Source: Gammaproteobacteria bacterium (GTDB lineage: Bacteria > Pseudomonadota > Gammaproteobacteria > HTCC5015). From it: a stretch of DNA of 64,000 nt. Positions within the stretch are counted from its first letter, which is position 1; each line of letters begins with the position of its first letter. Under the pieces are notes generated by a model, which was given only the letters and a program-made list of their open reading frames with translations, ran no database searches and was not told the origin of the DNA. The stretch covers positions 1-64,000 of the forward strand of contig JANQRI010000005.1 in assembly GCA_028284675.1 (NCBI GenBank). Direction: 5' to 3'. This document shows, one piece after another, positions 16,896 to 26,292 of this stretch. A program made the translations under genes and the position numbers.

Positions 16896-17330
16896 TCAGG
16901 CGCGGGTTTGCTTTTCTTTGATTTCCTGCAGTGTTTTACAATCTATGCACATGGTCGCAGTCGGTCTTGCCTCCAGCCGTCGCACACCGATTTCGACACC
17001 ACAGGCCTCACAGTAGCCGTATTCGCCGGACTCGATTGCCTCCAGGGACTCGTCGATTTTTTTGATCAGTTTGCGCTCACGATCCCGGGTGCGTAATTCA
17101 AGGCTGAATTCCTCTTCCTGGGTTGCCCTGTCATTCGGGTCCGGAAAGTTAGTGGCCTCGTCTTTCATATGATCCACAGTCCGGTCAACTTCTTCCATTA
17201 AGCCGCGTTTCCAGTCGAGCAGAATAGCGCGAAAATGCTTAAGTTGAGCATCGCTCATGTATTCTTCGTTTTCATCAAGCTTGTAAGGCTCGAATTCTGT
17301 AAATTGTCCAAGGTCTTTCTTGGTTGCCAC
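16896..17330 (-). CDS. dksA: RNA polymerase-binding transcription factor DksA
   Basis: DksA enters the RNA polymerase secondary channel and, with ppGpp, tunes rRNA and amino-acid promoters. The 144-residue protein has the coiled-coil tip motif DPNDRATQEEEFSLELR (DxxDxA) needed for activity and a four-cysteine zinc finger (YCEAC and MCIDC). The C-terminal GVEIGVRRLEARPTATMC is nearly identical to well-studied homologues. The start is preceded by GGAGGAATCC. It is upstream of gluQRS on the same strand. Confidence 0.97.
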   Translation of the reverse strand: MATKKDLGQFTEFEPYKLDENEEYMSDAQLKHFRAILLDWKRGLMEEVDRTVDHMKDEATNFPDPNDRATQEEEFSLELRTRDRERKLIKKIDESLEAIESGEYGYCEACGVEIGVRRLEARPTATMCIDCKTLQEIKEKQTRA

Positions 17331-17528
17331 TTCGGATTCCTCCTCCAGGACCTGAAATTTTTAGCTGCCTCTATAACCGTTCAAGGGCAAAACGGATAGC
17401 TTTTTTGCGTTATTTTTAGCCGATATTGACGTTTTTTTATGCTCATTCAATACAAGGGGTCGAATTAAATACCAATATTAGACTGATATCAATAGGGATT
17501 TCTATTATCGGCCGGTCGGCGGAGGGCT

Positions 17529-20500
17529 TTATCCACCGCCGGTGGTGCGGCGCTTTTCGGAAAAGCGCATAAAAAACTGATATAAGGCCGGTACCACGAA
17601 TAAGGTGAGCAGTGTGGAAAAACTCAGCCCCCAGACGATCGATGAGGCCATCGGGCCCCACAGCAGTGAATAACCGCCAAGCCCGACGGCCAACGAAAAC
17701 AGGCCGGCTATCGTGGTCAATGAGGTAATCAGGATTGGCACGACCCGGCGGCGGGCGGCAAAAATGGTTGCATGCAATACACTCATGCCGTCTCTGATTT
17801 TTGCGTTGGCGGTGGAAATCAATACAATGGCCGCATTGACCGCGATACCGGCCAGTGCGACGATTCCGTAAAGGGTATACAAACTCAGCGAAGTGCGGTT
17901 AAGCAGCATGCTGAGGATCACACCGGTGATGGCCAGCGGCACCGTGCTCAATATCAGCAATGGCTGAAAATAGCTCCGAAATTGTGTGCCTAATATAAGG
18001 TATATCAACAGCAGTCCGAACAGAAACAGCTGGCCCATTGCACCGATGCTCTCGAAAATATCGTCAATCAATCCGGCGGTATCCAGATCAATATTCGGAT
18101 GCTGTGTGCGGACTTCCTGCCAGGCTGCAAGAATGGCCTCATTGGCACCGACGGTATCGGTGACTCCGCGGTCGATATCGGCTGAAACCTCGATACTGCG
18201 CCTGAAATTATAATGACGGATTTGCTCAAAGCCGGTCGTTCGGGTTGCATCCACCAGTTCACCCAGTGGAATCGTGTCTCCGCTGGGCAGTGCGACCGGC
18301 TCACGGAGTAGTTCGTCGACTGCCTGCAGGGTGCGCGGACGCACCCGTACTCTGACATCCAGTTCCTCACCTTCGGCGCGGGTCGATGCGACCAGCTCGC
18401 CGTCAGTGTACAGGCGGGTGATCCGTATCACTGTGAGTGGGTCCAGGCCGGCTTCACGAATCGCGTCCTGCCTTAGCCGCAGCAGTAACTCTTTCTGCCC
18501 CGGGCTGTCATCGACTTTGATGTCTTTAACGCCGGGTGTTTCCTGCATAAGTTGTTGCAGTGTTTCGGTTGCTGCACGAATTTCATCAAAGTCGTCGCCG
18601 CGAACTTTGATGGTGATCGGCAGAGTTGTTGGCGGCCCGCCGGCAAGGCGCAGGAAAGAAACCGTTTCGGGTCCGGGAGTGCTTTCAATTTTGTCCCGCA
18701 TTGCCTCAATGATTGCCGAAACACTGCGCATATCTTTATGTTGCGGTTTCAGACTGATCACCACCTGGCCGAAGCGGTCGCCGAATAATGGTTCGGTTTC
18801 GGTAAATAATAAACCACTATAGCTGACGACTGAGCGCAACTCCTCGTCTTTTAATCCTTTGCGGACTTCCTGCTCAATTTCCACCGTCTTTTTGAGTGTT
18901 TCCGCAAGCGGTGTGCCTGCCGGCATTTGCACATTGACATAAAAAAGCCGTAAAGGGTCACTGGCAAAGAAATCAAACTTCACCAGTCCGGCTGCGACCG
19001 ATAATATCGACAATACAAATAACAATAATGCGATACCCAGCACTCTTTGCGGGTAGCGCATGGTTTTTATCAACAGGCGCGTATACTTGAGTCTGATTTT
19101 ATGTAAAAACCGGGTGCGCCGCTGCTGTGAGGGTGATGGTTTATCTAAGCGTACTTTGGCTGCGATAATATGTGCCGGTAACATCCAGTAAGCTTCAATA
19201 AGACTGATGGCCAGTGCCACTGTGACCACGAACGGTACGACAAACATAAATTTGCCCAATATACCCGGCAATAGCATCAGCGGCAGAAATGCAGACATCG
19301 TCGTCAGCACTGAAGTGGTCACCGGTGCAAACACTTCACGTAATGCATCGATGGATGCCTGTATCGTTTCAGCGCCGCGTTGCAGGCGATAATAAATAGC
19401 CTCGACCACTACGACTGCATCATCGACCAGCATACCCAGGCTGATAACGATGCCGAGTAAGACCACTACATTCAGGGTTTGGCCGATACTGAATAATACC
19501 CAGAAGGTTCCACAAAGAATAAAAGGGATTGCGATACTGGTGAAAAATGCAATTTTCAGTCCGAGAAATATCCAGGTAACCACCAATACCATGGTTAAAC
19601 CGAGTAATGAGTTTGTTTGCATCACACGTAATGCATTGCGTGTCATCTCGGTTTGGTCATCAACCAGTACAACTTCCACGCCGGTTGCGTTTTTAAGTTG
19701 ATTGCGTGCTTCTGTGTATTGTTTAACACGCTCAACCAGTTCAAGTGTATTGGCTTCCGGTGTTTTGAAAACGGGTAATAAAATGCTCGGTCGGTTGTTA
19801 TAACTGACCAGTCTTTTAGCCTCATCACGTCCACGCTCAATCGATGCAATACTGCCGAGTTTAATTTCCCCGTCGGGCGTCAGGATCGGAAGCTCGGCAA
19901 GATAGGCCGGGTCCTGACTGGTCCCGATCAAACGCACCAACCAGCTTTGCCGGCCGATATCAATATTGCCGGCTGCAACATCCCTGAAGTTTGCCTGTAT
20001 CACATCGGCGACCTGAATCGGGGTAATACCCAGTGCCTGCAGCCTTTCCGGAATGAAATTGACATGCAGTTCCGGCTCGGTAAACCCATAAGCATATACC
20101 TGGGAAATGCCTTCCAGCCTTTCCAGTTGCTTGCGCACATTGCGCGCCTGCACCCGCAGATTTTCATCGAATGCCGGGCCGCTGACCACGACTTGCGCGG
20201 TGGGGAAACCGTTTGAAGTGGTGACTTCGAGAATGCCGGGAGAGGTTGCGTCTTCCGGCAGTTCGCGCTCTTTATTTTGAATTTCACGCCGCAGGTCGGC
20301 AACCCGTTTGTCGAACTGCCGCTCGCTGATTTCATTGAAGCGTACCAGAATGCTGGAAATAGCCTCGCGGCTACTGCTGTTTACAAAGCGTATATCCTGT
20401 ACCTGCCGGATCGCATCTTCCAATGGGTTTGTAATGCGTTTTTCAACATCTTCCGCAGAAGCACCGGGGAAAAACGTGGTGATCTGTATCCAGTTGAAAT

Positions 20501-20615
20501 TGATGGTCGGGTCCTGTTGCCGCGGGAGTAATAAATAAGACGTGATGCCAATGATCAAAACCAGCACAAATGTCAGATTGGCGAGCACATGGTTTTGCAA
20601 AAAGCCGCGGAACAT
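17529..20615 (-). CDS. RND efflux transporter permease
   Basis: A 1028-residue inner-membrane proton/drug antiporter of the AcrB/MMPL-like RND superfamily. It has the usual layout: one TM, a large porter loop, six TMs, a second porter loop and five TMs. The TM4 proton-relay pair is present in SLGMLVDDAVVVVEAI (Asp398, Asp399). The TM10 segment reads LAGIAVNAAIVLIS, with Asn where AcrB has Lys940, as in several RND branches outside classic multidrug pumps. It starts seven bases after the adaptor stop on the same strand. No outer-membrane factor gene is adjacent. The substrate is unknown. Confidence 0.93.
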   Translation of the reverse strand: MFRGFLQNHVLANLTFVLVLIIGITSYLLLPRQQDPTINFNWIQITTFFPGASAEDVEKRITNPLEDAIRQVQDIRFVNSSSREAISSILVRFNEISERQFDKRVADLRREIQNKERELPEDATSPGILEVTTSNGFPTAQVVVSGPAFDENLRVQARNVRKQLERLEGISQVYAYGFTEPELHVNFIPERLQALGITPIQVADVIQANFRDVAAGNIDIGRQSWLVRLIGTSQDPAYLAELPILTPDGEIKLGSIASIERGRDEAKRLVSYNNRPSILLPVFKTPEANTLELVERVKQYTEARNQLKNATGVEVVLVDDQTEMTRNALRVMQTNSLLGLTMVLVVTWIFLGLKIAFFTSIAIPFILCGTFWVLFSIGQTLNVVVLLGIVISLGMLVDDAVVVVEAIYYRLQRGAETIQASIDALREVFAPVTTSVLTTMSAFLPLMLLPGILGKFMFVVPFVVTVALAISLIEAYWMLPAHIIAAKVRLDKPSPSQQRRTRFLHKIRLKYTRLLIKTMRYPQRVLGIALLLFVLSILSVAAGLVKFDFFASDPLRLFYVNVQMPAGTPLAETLKKTVEIEQEVRKGLKDEELRSVVSYSGLLFTETEPLFGDRFGQVVISLKPQHKDMRSVSAIIEAMRDKIESTPGPETVSFLRLAGGPPTTLPITIKVRGDDFDEIRAATETLQQLMQETPGVKDIKVDDSPGQKELLLRLRQDAIREAGLDPLTVIRITRLYTDGELVASTRAEGEELDVRVRVRPRTLQAVDELLREPVALPSGDTIPLGELVDATRTTGFEQIRHYNFRRSIEVSADIDRGVTDTVGANEAILAAWQEVRTQHPNIDLDTAGLIDDIFESIGAMGQLFLFGLLLIYLILGTQFRSYFQPLLILSTVPLAITGVILSMLLNRTSLSLYTLYGIVALAGIAVNAAIVLISTANAKIRDGMSVLHATIFAARRRVVPILITSLTTIAGLFSLAVGLGGYSLLWGPMASSIVWGLSFSTLLTLFVVPALYQFFMRFSEKRRTTGGG

Positions 20616-20621
20616 CGGTGA

Positions 20622-21641
20622 CTACTCGGTAATTTGTACCTGGTCCCCGGCGCTCAGGCTCAGGCGTCCGTCGGTAATGATTTTAGTCTCCGGGGGTAAG
20701 TCGATGAATGCAGGCTGGCCTTCTTTGGCCGCAGGCAAAGCATGAAATTTTACAGTACTGCTGTTGGCGATTAATACCCCGAGCGTATTGTTGCGGCGGG
20801 ATATGAAATGAGCCGGGAGGGCGGCACGTGAATCCTGCCAGGCCAGGCGTCCGGCTGTACCGGGCTTGGGTTTTTCTTCAGTGAAATCAAAGCGTGCGAC
20901 CTGGGAGCGGGTGCGCGAATCAACAACCGGAGCAATCGCACGTAATTGTAACGGGTAGCGCCGGTCTTTATATTCGAAATAAGGTGATGCATATGTGCTT
21001 AGGCTGTCGATATCGTCACTGGTAATTTGGGCCGATACTTCAAGGTTATCGGTGTCAACGATCCGCAACATTGCAGTGCCCGGACTCGCCAGCTGTCCGA
21101 CCTGTGCGTATCTTTCTGTAACAACACCATTAAAAGGCGCGCGTATCACACAGTGTTGGACATCCCGCTCGGCAATTGCCAGCTGTGCGGCCTGCGCGCG
21201 CCGCTCTGAGACTGCGGCCTTCAATTCACTTTGTCGCAGGTTCAGGTCTTCTTCCGCCAGGTTGCGTTGCGCGCGTAATTTTTCAGCCCGCTGTAAGCGT
21301 TGTGCGGCCAGCGTCTCACGGGCTTTCAGACTGGCAAGTGTGCCTTTGGCTTGCTCCAGCCGGTTTTTGGCATCATTGCAATCCAGTGTGACCAGCTCAT
21401 CACCGGCAGCAACCCGGTTGCCGACTTTGGCCGGAATGGTTTTGACCGCGGCATTCAGCTCTGCGCTTAAGCGGCTGTCATTCATACTCAGAACCTGGGC
21501 GGGTGCCGAATAGCCATATGGAATCTGCAGCTCTGCCAGCGGTGATACTTTCACTTTTGGCAAAGGTTCGGAAACCTCTTCCGGTTTTTCGCAGCCGCTT
21601 AGCAGCAGGCAAAACATTAAAATATGAATAGAACGTAACAC
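20622..21641 (-). CDS. RND periplasmic adaptor (membrane fusion protein), lipoprotein
   Basis: A 339-residue membrane fusion protein that couples the RND permease to an outer-membrane channel. It starts at GTG 21641. The lipoprotein signal ends in LLLSGC (Cys17). The lipoyl half-motifs are AKVGNRVAAGDELVTLD and RAPFNGVVTERYAQVGQLAS, flanking an alpha-helical hairpin (about residues 95-160) rich in Ala, Leu, Arg and Glu. A beta-barrel and membrane-proximal domain follow. It precedes the permease gene in a two-gene operon. No local TetR- or LysR-type regulator is present. Confidence 0.92.
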   Translation of the reverse strand: MLRSIHILMFCLLLSGCEKPEEVSEPLPKVKVSPLAELQIPYGYSAPAQVLSMNDSRLSAELNAAVKTIPAKVGNRVAAGDELVTLDCNDAKNRLEQAKGTLASLKARETLAAQRLQRAEKLRAQRNLAEEDLNLRQSELKAAVSERRAQAAQLAIAERDVQHCVIRAPFNGVVTERYAQVGQLASPGTAMLRIVDTDNLEVSAQITSDDIDSLSTYASPYFEYKDRRYPLQLRAIAPVVDSRTRSQVARFDFTEEKPKPGTAGRLAWQDSRAALPAHFISRRNNTLGVLIANSSTVKFHALPAAKEGQPAFIDLPPETKIITDGRLSLSAGDQVQITE

Positions 21642-21673
21642 GGTATTTACATAAGGTATGTTCAGGTGGAAGC

Positions 21674-23023
21674 CTATTGGTTATCCACGGTTACTTTAAG
21701 TTCCCCTTGCGCAAGGCGTACACGCAATGATTCCCCTTCTGTTATCTCTGTTACATCGCGAAGTGGGGCAGAGGATCCGGATTTGCTCACAATGGCATAG
21801 CCTCGTTGTAGAGTAGCCAAAGGACTCACACTGTTCAAGCCGCGATTAAGAATTTCCAGTGCGCGGCGGTGATCGGCGATTTTTTGCTGTATCGCGATTG
21901 CCAGGCGTTGCTGTAATTGTCTACAGCGTGTTTGTAAGTTATTTATATAAGGTTTGGGTGCGTGCAGCATCAGGCTGATCTGCAGATGATCCACCCTGGC
22001 GCGTTGTCGTTGCCGGTAATGTTGCCAGGCATGGCGCAGGCGTAACTCCAGTTCGTCGAGTCGCTGGCTTTGTTGATTCAGCCGTTGCCGCGGATGCTGC
22101 TGTGTTAAGCGGTGTGTCAGTGCTTGTAAATACTTATGCTGTTTTTCCAGATGCTGGTTGATCAACAGCTGTAATTGGGTGCTGAGCCGTGAGGTTTGCT
22201 GGCGTAATTCGTCGATATCCGGGCTGATCAGCTCTGCAGCAGCAGAGGGTGTCGGTGCGCGAACATCGGCAACAAAATCAGCAATCGTAAAATCCACTTC
22301 ATGCCCAACCCCGGACACCAGCGGTATCGTTGTCCCGGCAATCGCACGTGCGACCCGTTCATCATTAAATGGTTGAAGGTCTTCCAGTGAACCACCACCG
22401 CGCACCAGTAACAGCACATCGCATTCATCACGGATTGATGCGAGTTTTAATGTTGCCGCAATTTCTTCGGCAGCGTCGGCGCCTTGTACCGGTACCGGGT
22501 AAATCAGTATCGCTGCGAACGGATAACGGCGTTTTAACACACTGAGCACGTCCCGGATTGCCGCTCCCGACGGGGAGGTAATAACACCAATATGCTGTGG
22601 AAATGCCGGTGTTGCCTGTTTATGTTCCGGGTCGAACAGCCCCTCGGCCTGTAATTTTCGTTTCAAGGCCTCAAATGCCTTCTGTAAAGCGCCGCTGCCG
22701 GTTTCCTCCATATGCTCGATAACCAGCTGAAAATCACCCCGTGGTTCATATAAGCCTACCCGGGCTCTGACCAGCACCTGCATGCCTTCCTCCGGGGTGA
22801 ATTCGAGTAACTGACTGCGGTTGCGAAACATGGCCGCGCGGATCTGGGCCTGGTCGTCTTTTAAAGAAAAGTACAGGTGTCCCGAGCGCGGCCGCGCCAG
22901 ATTTGAAATTTCGGCTTCCAGCCAGATCAGTGGGAAACTGCCGTTTAACAGCCGCGCAACCTCGGTATTCAGGCGACTGACGGTGTAAATATCCCGGTTT
23001 AGGGCCAGCTCGGTTTGCATCAT
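21674..23023 (-). CDS. xseA: Exodeoxyribonuclease VII large subunit
   Basis: XseA is the catalytic subunit of the single-strand-specific exonuclease VII. I place the start at the ATG pair at 23023 (449 residues), because homologous sequence begins at YTVSRLNTEVARLLNG. A longer frame to 23110 would run through a perfect hairpin repeat. Visible features: the OB-fold SGHLYFSLKDDQAQIRAAMF, the catalytic core GVITSPSGAAIRDVLSVL, LLLVRGGGSLEDLQPFND and SGVGHEVDFTIADFVAD, and a long C-terminal coiled coil rich in Gln and Arg. It is divergent from guaB, a common arrangement. Confidence 0.95.
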   Translation of the reverse strand: MMQTELALNRDIYTVSRLNTEVARLLNGSFPLIWLEAEISNLARPRSGHLYFSLKDDQAQIRAAMFRNRSQLLEFTPEEGMQVLVRARVGLYEPRGDFQLVIEHMEETGSGALQKAFEALKRKLQAEGLFDPEHKQATPAFPQHIGVITSPSGAAIRDVLSVLKRRYPFAAILIYPVPVQGADAAEEIAATLKLASIRDECDVLLLVRGGGSLEDLQPFNDERVARAIAGTTIPLVSGVGHEVDFTIADFVADVRAPTPSAAAELISPDIDELRQQTSRLSTQLQLLINQHLEKQHKYLQALTHRLTQQHPRQRLNQQSQRLDELELRLRHAWQHYRQRQRARVDHLQISLMLHAPKPYINNLQTRCRQLQQRLAIAIQQKIADHRRALEILNRGLNSVSPLATLQRGYAIVSKSGSSAPLRDVTEITEGESLRVRLAQGELKVTVDNQ

Positions 23024-23075
23024 CTCGGAATAACGGTCTGAAGGTAAAAAACAACTTAATCGAACTAATTCACAC

Positions 23076-23131
23076 GAACCTATCTCATAATGCCCCCGGG
23101 TCGCGATCATGCGGTATTATGAGATAGGTTC
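23076..23131. repeat. Perfect 16-bp inverted repeat between xseA and guaB
   Basis: GAACCTATCTCATAAT at 23076-23091 is perfectly complementary to ATTATGAGATAGGTTC at 23116-23131, with a 24-base loop. The outer ten bases are the same as the ends of the TIR elements at 13724 and 26293, so this is probably a very short or decayed member. It lies in the divergent regulatory region of xseA and guaB and may affect either promoter. A TA follows the right end but not the left. Confidence 0.8.
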
Positions 23132-23243
23132 TAGTATAGCGTCGATAGCGCTCAGACTATATAATTGCGCGCTTTATTTGCCGGATGTCCCCGGTACCGA
23201 TATTCGGCGGACATTCGAGTATCCGGCCAATGGAGGTAGCAGC

Positions 23244-24710
23244 ATGCGAGTTATCGGGGAAGCCCTGACATTTGATGATGTGTTGCTGCAGCCTGCGCAT
23301 TCCAGAATTTTGCCAAAAGAAGCCGACCTTAAAACCCATATTACCCGGGATATTAGCCTGAATATCCCATTGATATCATCAGCAATGGATACGGTCACCG
23401 AAGCCCGCCTGGCGATTGCACTTGCGAGTGAAGGTGGGGTTGGCATCGTGCACAAGAATATGCCGATGGAGCAACAGGCCGCTGAGGTCCGCAAAGTTAA
23501 AAAATATGAAAGTGGAGTCGTGCGCGACCCGATTACCGTAACCCCCGACACCAGTATCGCTCAGGTGCTGGAGTTGACCCGGGTACACAATATATCCGGC
23601 GTGCCGGTAGTAACTGGTGAACAGCTGCAGGGCATAGTCACCAGCCGTGATTTGCGTTTCGAAACCAATCATGATGCCAGCGTTGATAAAATCATGACAC
23701 CGAAAAGCCGGTTGGTCACTGTAAAAGAAGACGCCGGTCAGGATGAAATAATCGGTTTATTGCGCGAGCATCGTATTGAGAAAGTGCTGGTGGTGAATGA
23801 TGCGTTTCAGTTGCGCGGCATGATTACCGTCAAAGATATTCAAAAATCCACAGACTATCCAAATGCCTGTAAAGATGAACAGGGCCGGCTTCGGGTCGGG
23901 GCTGCGGTCGGAACCGGCTTGGGCACTGAAGAGCGGGTTGCCGCGCTGGTCGATGCCGGTGTCGACTTGATTGTGGTTGATACCGCGCATGGGCATTCGC
24001 AGGGCGTGCTGGATCAGGTGAAATGGGTTAAACAGCAATACCCCGATATGCAGGTTATCGGCGGCAATATTGCGACCGGTGAGGCGGCGCAGGATCTGGT
24101 TAAAGCCGGTGCGGATGCAGTGAAGGTCGGTATCGGGCCCGGCTCGATCTGTACAACCCGAATTGTTGCCGGGGTCGGCGTGCCGCAGATTACTGCGATT
24201 GTAAATGTTTCCGAGGCATTGAAAAAAACCGGTGTGCCGATGATTGCCGATGGCGGGGTGCGTTATTCAGGTGATATTGCCAAAGCGATCGCAGCCGGTG
24301 CGGATTGTGTAATGATCGGCAGCCTGTTTGCCGGTACCGAGGAAGCACCCGGTGAAATCGAGCTTTACCAGGGACGTTCTTATAAATCCTATCGCGGTAT
24401 GGGGTCGCTGGGTGCGATGCAACAGGGTTCCAGTGATCGCTATTTTCAGGATAACGAAGATGAGCTGGATAAGCTGGTACCCGAAGGTATCGAGGGCAGG
24501 GTGCCTTATAAAGGTTCGCTGAATGTCATTGTGCGGCAGCTGTTGGGTGGCTTGCGTTCCAGTATGGGCTATGTCGGATGTGGAACAATCGAAAAGATGC
24601 GGACTGAACCCAGGTTTGTTCGAATGACAAACGCCGGGGTGCGCGAGAGCCATGTGCATGATGTTGCGATTACCAAGGAAGCGCCGAATTATCGTACGGA
24701 GAAGTTTTAG
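23244..24710 (+). CDS. guaB: IMP dehydrogenase
   Basis: GuaB oxidises IMP to XMP with NAD+, the first committed step of GTP synthesis. The start at 23244 (488 residues) has a GGAGG seven bases upstream and matches the family N-terminus MRVIGEALTFDDVLLQP. A TIM barrel is interrupted by a CBS-domain pair (about residues 95-205, DPITVTPDTSIAQVLEL and MTPKSRLVTVKEDAGQDE). The catalytic Cys lies in GPGSICTTRIVAGVG. The flap segment GSSDRYFQD and the C-terminal VRQLLGGLRSSMGYVG are present. guaA, often next, is absent here. Confidence 0.97.
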   Translation: MRVIGEALTFDDVLLQPAHSRILPKEADLKTHITRDISLNIPLISSAMDTVTEARLAIALASEGGVGIVHKNMPMEQQAAEVRKVKKYESGVVRDPITVTPDTSIAQVLELTRVHNISGVPVVTGEQLQGIVTSRDLRFETNHDASVDKIMTPKSRLVTVKEDAGQDEIIGLLREHRIEKVLVVNDAFQLRGMITVKDIQKSTDYPNACKDEQGRLRVGAAVGTGLGTEERVAALVDAGVDLIVVDTAHGHSQGVLDQVKWVKQQYPDMQVIGGNIATGEAAQDLVKAGADAVKVGIGPGSICTTRIVAGVGVPQITAIVNVSEALKKTGVPMIADGGVRYSGDIAKAIAAGADCVMIGSLFAGTEEAPGEIELYQGRSYKSYRGMGSLGAMQQGSSDRYFQDNEDELDKLVPEGIEGRVPYKGSLNVIVRQLLGGLRSSMGYVGCGTIEKMRTEPRFVRMTNAGVRESHVHDVAITKEAPNYRTEKF

Positions 24711-24772
24711 TTGGTTTTAATAAAGCGTATCGAAATTTCGCTGCGGCTTTTTTAGGTGGTTTTAGCCACCCG

Positions 24773-25480
24773 CTAAATAAACCCACCTTGCGTTAACCAT
24801 CTATCATATAAAGAATCTGCAAGTTGCTGCGCTTTGCCAATGCGTTGTTCGAGATGTTCAGACATTTGCGCTTTGCTTTGCACGCTGTCGCTGGGGTTTA
24901 GCAGTTCATCTTCATACAGCTCAGCCCATTCAATCACCATCTTCGGCAGCATTTCGACGTGGCATTGCAGTGCGAGGATATTGTCTTTAACGTAAGCCTG
25001 ATTTTCACAAAACCGGCTCTTCAGTATCGGTGTTGCATTATCCGGCAGGTCAAAGGTCTCACCATGCCAGTGAAAAACCTCAACCGGCTTATCCAAAGCG
25101 CCGAGCCATTGTGTGCTTTGTGAATTGTCGAAAGGCTCAACCTCATGCCAGCCGATTTCTTTTACCGCATTGGCTTTGATCTCGGCCCCCATGGCTTTGC
25201 TGATCAGTTGTCCGCCCAGGCAGTGTCCCAATAGCGGCAGGCCGTTTTCTGCAGCTTGTTGAATCAGTGCAATTTCAGCCGCAATCCACGGCTCGGCATC
25301 GTTCGCACTCATCGGTCCGCCCATAAATACCAGGCCGGAGCTGCCGTTAATATCCACAGGCACAGGGTCTTGCCGGTCTATCGCAATAACTTGGTAATCA
25401 AGCTGGTATCGGTCCAGAATCTGTTGCAGATAGCCCGGTCCCTCACATTCGATATGGCGAAAAATCCAAATTGGTTTCAT
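24773..25480 (-). CDS. Class I glutamine amidotransferase domain protein
   Basis: A stand-alone class I GATase of 235 residues starting at the ATG at 25480 (MKPIWIFRHIECEGPG); a longer frame to 25588 adds an unlikely Cys/His-rich lead. The nucleophile is in PLLGHCLGGQLISKAMG, and LALQCHVEM carries the catalytic His and Glu. Stand-alone proteins of this kind (YfeJ-like, or resembling the GuaA N-terminal domain) have poorly known partners; some act as gamma-glutamyl hydrolases. It is not guaA, since no ATP-pyrophosphatase domain is present. It is convergent with guaB and divergent from the protease gene, nine bases away. Confidence 0.88.
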   Translation of the reverse strand: MKPIWIFRHIECEGPGYLQQILDRYQLDYQVIAIDRQDPVPVDINGSSGLVFMGGPMSANDAEPWIAAEIALIQQAAENGLPLLGHCLGGQLISKAMGAEIKANAVKEIGWHEVEPFDNSQSTQWLGALDKPVEVFHWHGETFDLPDNATPILKSRFCENQAYVKDNILALQCHVEMLPKMVIEWAELYEDELLNPSDSVQSKAQMSEHLEQRIGKAQQLADSLYDRWLTQGGFI

Positions 25481-25489
25481 AATAGTTAA

Positions 25490-26176
25490 ATGAAGATTGT
25501 CAGCAAAAGCATGATACAAACTCAATCCAGGTTTGTCATTGCATTTGTCGCAGCACTGATTTGGTCTGCGGTGCATGGGCAGGCGCACTCAGCGGAGATC
25601 AGGCTTGAGGGATTGCTGGGCTCCAAGGCAGTGTTGATGATTGACGGCCAACGCCGGATTGTCGCGCAGGGTTCAAGCAGCCCGGAAGGGGTTAAATTGC
25701 TTGCTATTGAGCAGGAGACTGTTGTCCTTGAGGTCAACGGGCAACGTGAAGAATATACACTGGGCAGCGGTGCAGTCAGTACATCGTTCAGCCGGCCGAG
25801 CAAAGTAACTGAACAGATCTACAAAGACTTAACAGGCATGTACCGAACAATCGGTTCAATCAATGGCTATCCAGTCGGCTTTCTGGTTGATACCGGAGCG
25901 ACCGCGGTTGCAATGAGTTCAAACGAAGCAAAGCGTTTGGGTATCAATTATCAATTAAAAGGCCGGGCAATATATGTAAACACTGCTTCAGGACAGGCAA
26001 AAGCGTTTCGTGTGTTATTGGACAGTGTCGGTGTCGGTAGTATTAAATTAAACAATGTGGATGCAGTGGTGATCGATGGTCCGCACCCACGAGAAGTCTT
26101 ATTGGGCATGTCGTTTTTGGGCAGAGTGAAATTACAGAATCAGGGAGAGATTATGGTGTTGGAGACCAGGAATTGA
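25490..26176 (+). CDS. Retropepsin-like aspartic protease (TIGR02281-type), secreted
   Basis: A 228-residue protein with an N-terminal signal (FVIAFVAALIWSAVHG, cleavage near AHSA). The C-terminal ~125 residues form a single retropepsin-like unit with the catalytic motif FLVDTGATAVAMS and the second conserved block PREVLLGMSFLGRVKL. The family (clan AA, TIGR02281-like) is widespread in proteobacteria and presumably works as a dimer in the periplasm. The substrate is unknown. An alternative start at 25511 would shorten the signal. It abuts the divergent GATase gene, so they share a very short regulatory region. Confidence 0.87.
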   Translation: MKIVSKSMIQTQSRFVIAFVAALIWSAVHGQAHSAEIRLEGLLGSKAVLMIDGQRRIVAQGSSSPEGVKLLAIEQETVVLEVNGQREEYTLGSGAVSTSFSRPSKVTEQIYKDLTGMYRTIGSINGYPVGFLVDTGATAVAMSSNEAKRLGINYQLKGRAIYVNTASGQAKAFRVLLDSVGVGSIKLNNVDAVVIDGPHPREVLLGMSFLGRVKLQNQGEIMVLETRN

Positions 26177-26292
26177 AGTAGCTAAAGAAAGTTACTCAAC
26201 AAATGGTTTCAAAGGCTTTTCGTTACGGCTGCAGCTTCATCATCGTGGCTCAATCAGCACCAATTCCCCGCAATGTTAAAAATAAAATGTAT

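Noticed and set aside
18274..18822. A 182-residue forward frame over the RND gene
   Set aside because: Ser/Arg-rich shadow of the reverse-strand RND permease frame, without a ribosome-binding site or homology.
23024..23110. N-terminal extension of xseA to 23110
   Set aside because: It would translate one arm of the perfect hairpin repeat, and homology starts after the ATG pair at 23023.
24773..25480. guaA, because the gene lies beside guaB
   Set aside because: The protein has only the class I GATase domain and lacks the ATP-pyrophosphatase and dimerisation domains of GMP synthetase.
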